A stretch of 7,734 nt of DNA from NCBI GenBank assembly GCA_003864535.1, contig BHEQ01000090.1, forward strand, positions 1 to 7,734, read 5' to 3'. Shown in pieces: positions 5,711-7,734 of the stretch; position 1 is the stretch's first letter; every line of letters begins with the position of its first letter. The position numbers and the translations under genes were made by a program. The DNA is from Gammaproteobacteria bacterium. GTDB taxonomy: Bacteria; Pseudomonadota; Gammaproteobacteria; Cardiobacteriales; Wohlfahrtiimonadaceae. The notes under the pieces were generated by a model that made no database searches, was not told the DNA's origin, and worked only from the letters and a program-made list of their open reading frames with translations.

Positions 5711-6643
5711 TTATTTAAAATCTAACATCGATTCAATCTCATCGACAAATAATTTCATGTTGAAAACTATTTCCTTATTTGTAGGGCTAGAACCATGCAT
5801 CATAATCGCAGGGATTAACCGCGCTGCTGATACAGAAAAGAGCGAGTTATTCCCAATAATATAATTATTAAAGGTGTGGATATTAAACTTTTCTTGAACA
5901 TTATCCATCATCGCTTTTTGCTCTACTATAGGTTGTTTTTTCATTAATTGAATCATGGTAAAAACTACACCTAATTTTTCAGGAAAAACTTTATCGTTCT
6001 CATTCTCGACAGAATCATTAAATTCTTTAATAAGCTCATCAAGGCTCTCTAATAATTGTTCAATTCCAAGGATAGAAAGATAATCAGGTTTAGCAGGAAT
6101 AAGGATTTTATGGCTCGCAATAATCGCATTTTTAGTCACAATATTAAAATTAGGCGGGCAATCAATAATCATGACATCATAATTATTGCGAAACTCAGGA
6201 TTTGAGAGTGCTTGCTTTAATTTACTATGCACATCCCTATATTTACGCTTTTGCTCTTTATTATTTGCAGCTGGAAGGAGCATCGCAAGATTTAGATCGA
6301 TATTTAACAAGCCTAAGTGCGAGCAAATCAGATCAACACAACCTGTAGATTTTTGCTGCATTAATATATTATTAATTATTTCAGGTCTAATAATAAAATC
6401 TGCTAATGCTGGCGGTGTATGGCTTTCAAGAAGTGCATCAAACCACGATTTAATCGTTTTAGTATGTTTATAGCCATCTTTCCAAGTCTCTTGTGAGATT
6501 AGTGAAAAGGTCAAACTTGCTTGGGCATCAACATCAAGCAGTAATACTCTCTTACCACGCATAGCGAGCTCTGCGGCAAGATTGGTAGTTACAGTTGTTT
6601 TACCAACGCCGCCTTTGCAGTTAATTACGGTGATTATTTCCAT
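5711..6643 (-). CDS. ParA/MinD-family ATPase (orphan)
   Basis: This 310-residue protein is a ParA-type P-loop ATPase. It has the deviant Walker A KGGVGKTT at 10-17 with the signature Lys10, the switch motif LLDVDAQ (35-41) and Walker B YDVMIIDCPP (155-164). ParA proteins form ATP-dependent dimers on DNA or other surfaces and position chromosomes, plasmids or protein cargo. Its start has AAGGA six bases upstream. It lies 25 bases after sppA on the same strand, so the two are probably co-transcribed. No parB, parS cluster or replication gene is in view, so a plasmid partition role is not supported. It is longer than the simplest ParA proteins because of extra segments around residues 50-150. 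An orphan cargo-positioning or chromosome-linked ATPase is the safest reading. The family is certain; the cargo is unknown. Confidence 0.88.
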   Translation of the reverse strand: MEIITVINCKGGVGKTTVTTNLAAELAMRGKRVLLLDVDAQASLTFSLISQETWKDGYKHTKTIKSWFDALLESHTPPALADFIIRPEIINNILMQQKSTGCVDLICSHLGLLNIDLNLAMLLPAANNKEQKRKYRDVHSKLKQALSNPEFRNNYDVMIIDCPPNFNIVTKNAIIASHKILIPAKPDYLSILGIEQLLESLDELIKEFNDSVENENDKVFPEKLGVVFTMIQLMKKQPIVEQKAMMDNVQEKFNIHTFNNYIIGNNSLFSVSAARLIPAIMMHGSSPTNKEIVFNMKLFVDEIESMLDFK

Positions 6644-6668
6644 TATAATTCCTTAAATAATAATCTAT

Positions 6669-7709
6669 CTAGCGCAAACCTGGAGTAAGTCCCATTTGTG
6701 TGGAAATAGCTTGACCTATGCTCAGCCCCATCTTTTTTATCAACTTATCAAGTTGATTATCTTCTACATTAAAGTTTTTCATTTTTGGTGATTTAATGAC
6801 ATCACGCGCCAGTGCTCTAGTTGAAGATAAACCATCTATCAAGCCCATTTTTAGAGCCTCTTCCCCACTCCAAATCAAGCCTGAGAACATATCAGGCGTT
6901 TCTTTTAAACGATTCCCACGCCCTGCACGCACAACACTTATAAATTGATTATGCACAACGCCAAGTTGTACTTTCCAGAAGTCTGTTTCTGTTGCATTCA
7001 TCGGCATAAACGGATCTAAAAAAGCTTTGTGTGATCCTGATGTATATAAACGTCTTTCAACGCCTAATTTAGCCATCGTATCTACAAATCCAAACGAGGC
7101 AGCAGTTACACCAATTGAGCCAACTAAGCTTGCTTTATCTGCATATATCTCATCAGCTGCGGCAGCAATATAATATGCTCCAGATGCGCCAACATCAGTA
7201 ATCACCGCATAAACTTTAGTATCTGTATATTCGCCGCGCAGCCGCTTAATCTCATCATACACATAGCCACTTTGCACAGGAGAACCGCCGCCTGAGTTAA
7301 TCTCGATAACAATCGCGGCGGTTTCAGGATCTAAAAAAGCACGGTTTAAGCTCCGAATTAAGCGCTCTGCGCTCGCATCTTCACTACTTGCAATTGTTCC
7401 TGTTAATTTGATTACCGCAGTATGAGATTTATATTGATTACCATATTCATCTAACATATCAACGCTTGGTTTATTGCTTATAAAAGGTACGAACATAGCT
7501 AATAGTATGACGATCAAATAACTAAAGCCTAATATCTTAAAAAATATACCCCAACGCCTGCCACGGCGTTGTTCGATAACATTTGCTAAAAGTGCCGTTT
7601 CTATTACTTTATACAAATCTTGAGAGTTTATAGGAGCACTAGCTTGATTAGTTTGCTGACGCTTAAACATATCTAAGCTTGGTGCATTCTTGTATTGTTC
7701 ATCAGACAT
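6669..7709 (-). CDS. sppA: Signal peptide peptidase SppA, short form (peptidase S49)
   Basis: SppA is a membrane-bound serine peptidase that degrades signal peptides left after protein export. The 346-residue protein is the short, single-domain type rather than the 618-residue E. coli SppA. A basic stretch (RRGRRW, 48-53) precedes one membrane segment at about 54-77, so the N-terminus should be cytoplasmic and the catalytic domain periplasmic. The nucleophile is Ser176 in DVGASGAYYIA and the general base Lys228 in SGSHKAF. Their 52-residue separation equals that of B. subtilis SppA (Ser147, Lys199). EINSGGGSP (136-144) and GSIGV (197-201) are further family motifs. The start has AAGG seven bases upstream. 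parA follows 25 bases after the stop. A SohB-like protease is the alternative name. The promoter lies beyond the window edge. Confidence 0.93.
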   Translation of the reverse strand: MSDEQYKNAPSLDMFKRQQTNQASAPINSQDLYKVIETALLANVIEQRRGRRWGIFFKILGFSYLIVILLAMFVPFISNKPSVDMLDEYGNQYKSHTAVIKLTGTIASSEDASAERLIRSLNRAFLDPETAAIVIEINSGGGSPVQSGYVYDEIKRLRGEYTDTKVYAVITDVGASGAYYIAAAADEIYADKASLVGSIGVTAASFGFVDTMAKLGVERRLYTSGSHKAFLDPFMPMNATETDFWKVQLGVVHNQFISVVRAGRGNRLKETPDMFSGLIWSGEEALKMGLIDGLSSTRALARDVIKSPKMKNFNVEDNQLDKLIKKMGLSIGQAISTQMGLTPGLR

Positions 7710-7734
7710 ATATAGACCTTATTTTTGATAGTAT

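Noticed and set aside
6186..6473. Open frame of 95 codons on the plus strand
   Set aside because: It is antisense to parA and its translation does not resemble a known protein.
184..6643. DUF262 protein as the ParB partner of the orphan ParA, since both folds are related
   Set aside because: The genes are 4.4 kb apart on opposite strands, and the DUF262 motifs match the restriction-associated group, with no ParB DNA-binding helix-turn-helix visible.
1..7734. CRISPR array, transposon ends, tRNA or rRNA
   Set aside because: No regularly spaced repeats, long terminal inverted repeats, transposase, cloverleaf or conserved rRNA sequence could be found by eye.

Overview
The window looks like chromosome from an AT-rich gammaproteobacterium; I cannot name the genus. 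The reasons are the short-form SppA, an ahcY gene led by an SAH-riboswitch-like element (a class known mainly from beta- and gammaproteobacteria), a MetF of the E. coli type, and clear Shine-Dalgarno sites in front of every gene. All genes appear intact, and no mobile element, tRNA, rRNA or CRISPR array is visible.

Left third (1-3028): a three-gene cassette that reads as a defence or restriction-like system. Two tightly coupled plus-strand genes encode a DUF262 protein (ParB-like fold, DGxQR motif, but no HNH/DUF1524 nuclease half) and a HEPN protein with an R-N-x3-H ribonuclease motif, resembling the MAE_28990/MAE_18760 group. Converging on them from the minus strand is a complete 5-methylcytosine DNA methyltransferase, whose last 28 codons overlap the last 28 codons of the HEPN gene. 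The obvious hypothesis is that the methyltransferase marks self DNA, DUF262 senses DNA or its modification state using a nucleotide, and HEPN is the toxic effector. None of this is proven by the sequence.

Middle (3104-5630): a methyl-cycle unit on the minus strand, in transcription order SAH riboswitch, ahcY (S-adenosylhomocysteine hydrolase), hairpin terminator, a second leader hairpin, metF (methylenetetrahydrofolate reductase). AhcY removes the SAH left by methyltransferases. MetF supplies the methyl group that regenerates methionine from the resulting homocysteine. The riboswitch should raise ahcY expression when SAH accumulates. The methyltransferase gene lies directly downstream of metF on the same strand with no convincing terminator between, so read-through could link an SAH-producing enzyme to an SAH-sensing operon.

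Right (5711-7709): sppA then parA on the minus strand, 25 bases apart and probably one operon. SppA is a membrane-anchored serine/lysine peptidase of the S49 family; ParA is an orphan Walker-type ATPase with no parB in view. The region between parA and the ahcY riboswitch holds a 9-bp inverted repeat and a likely ahcY promoter.
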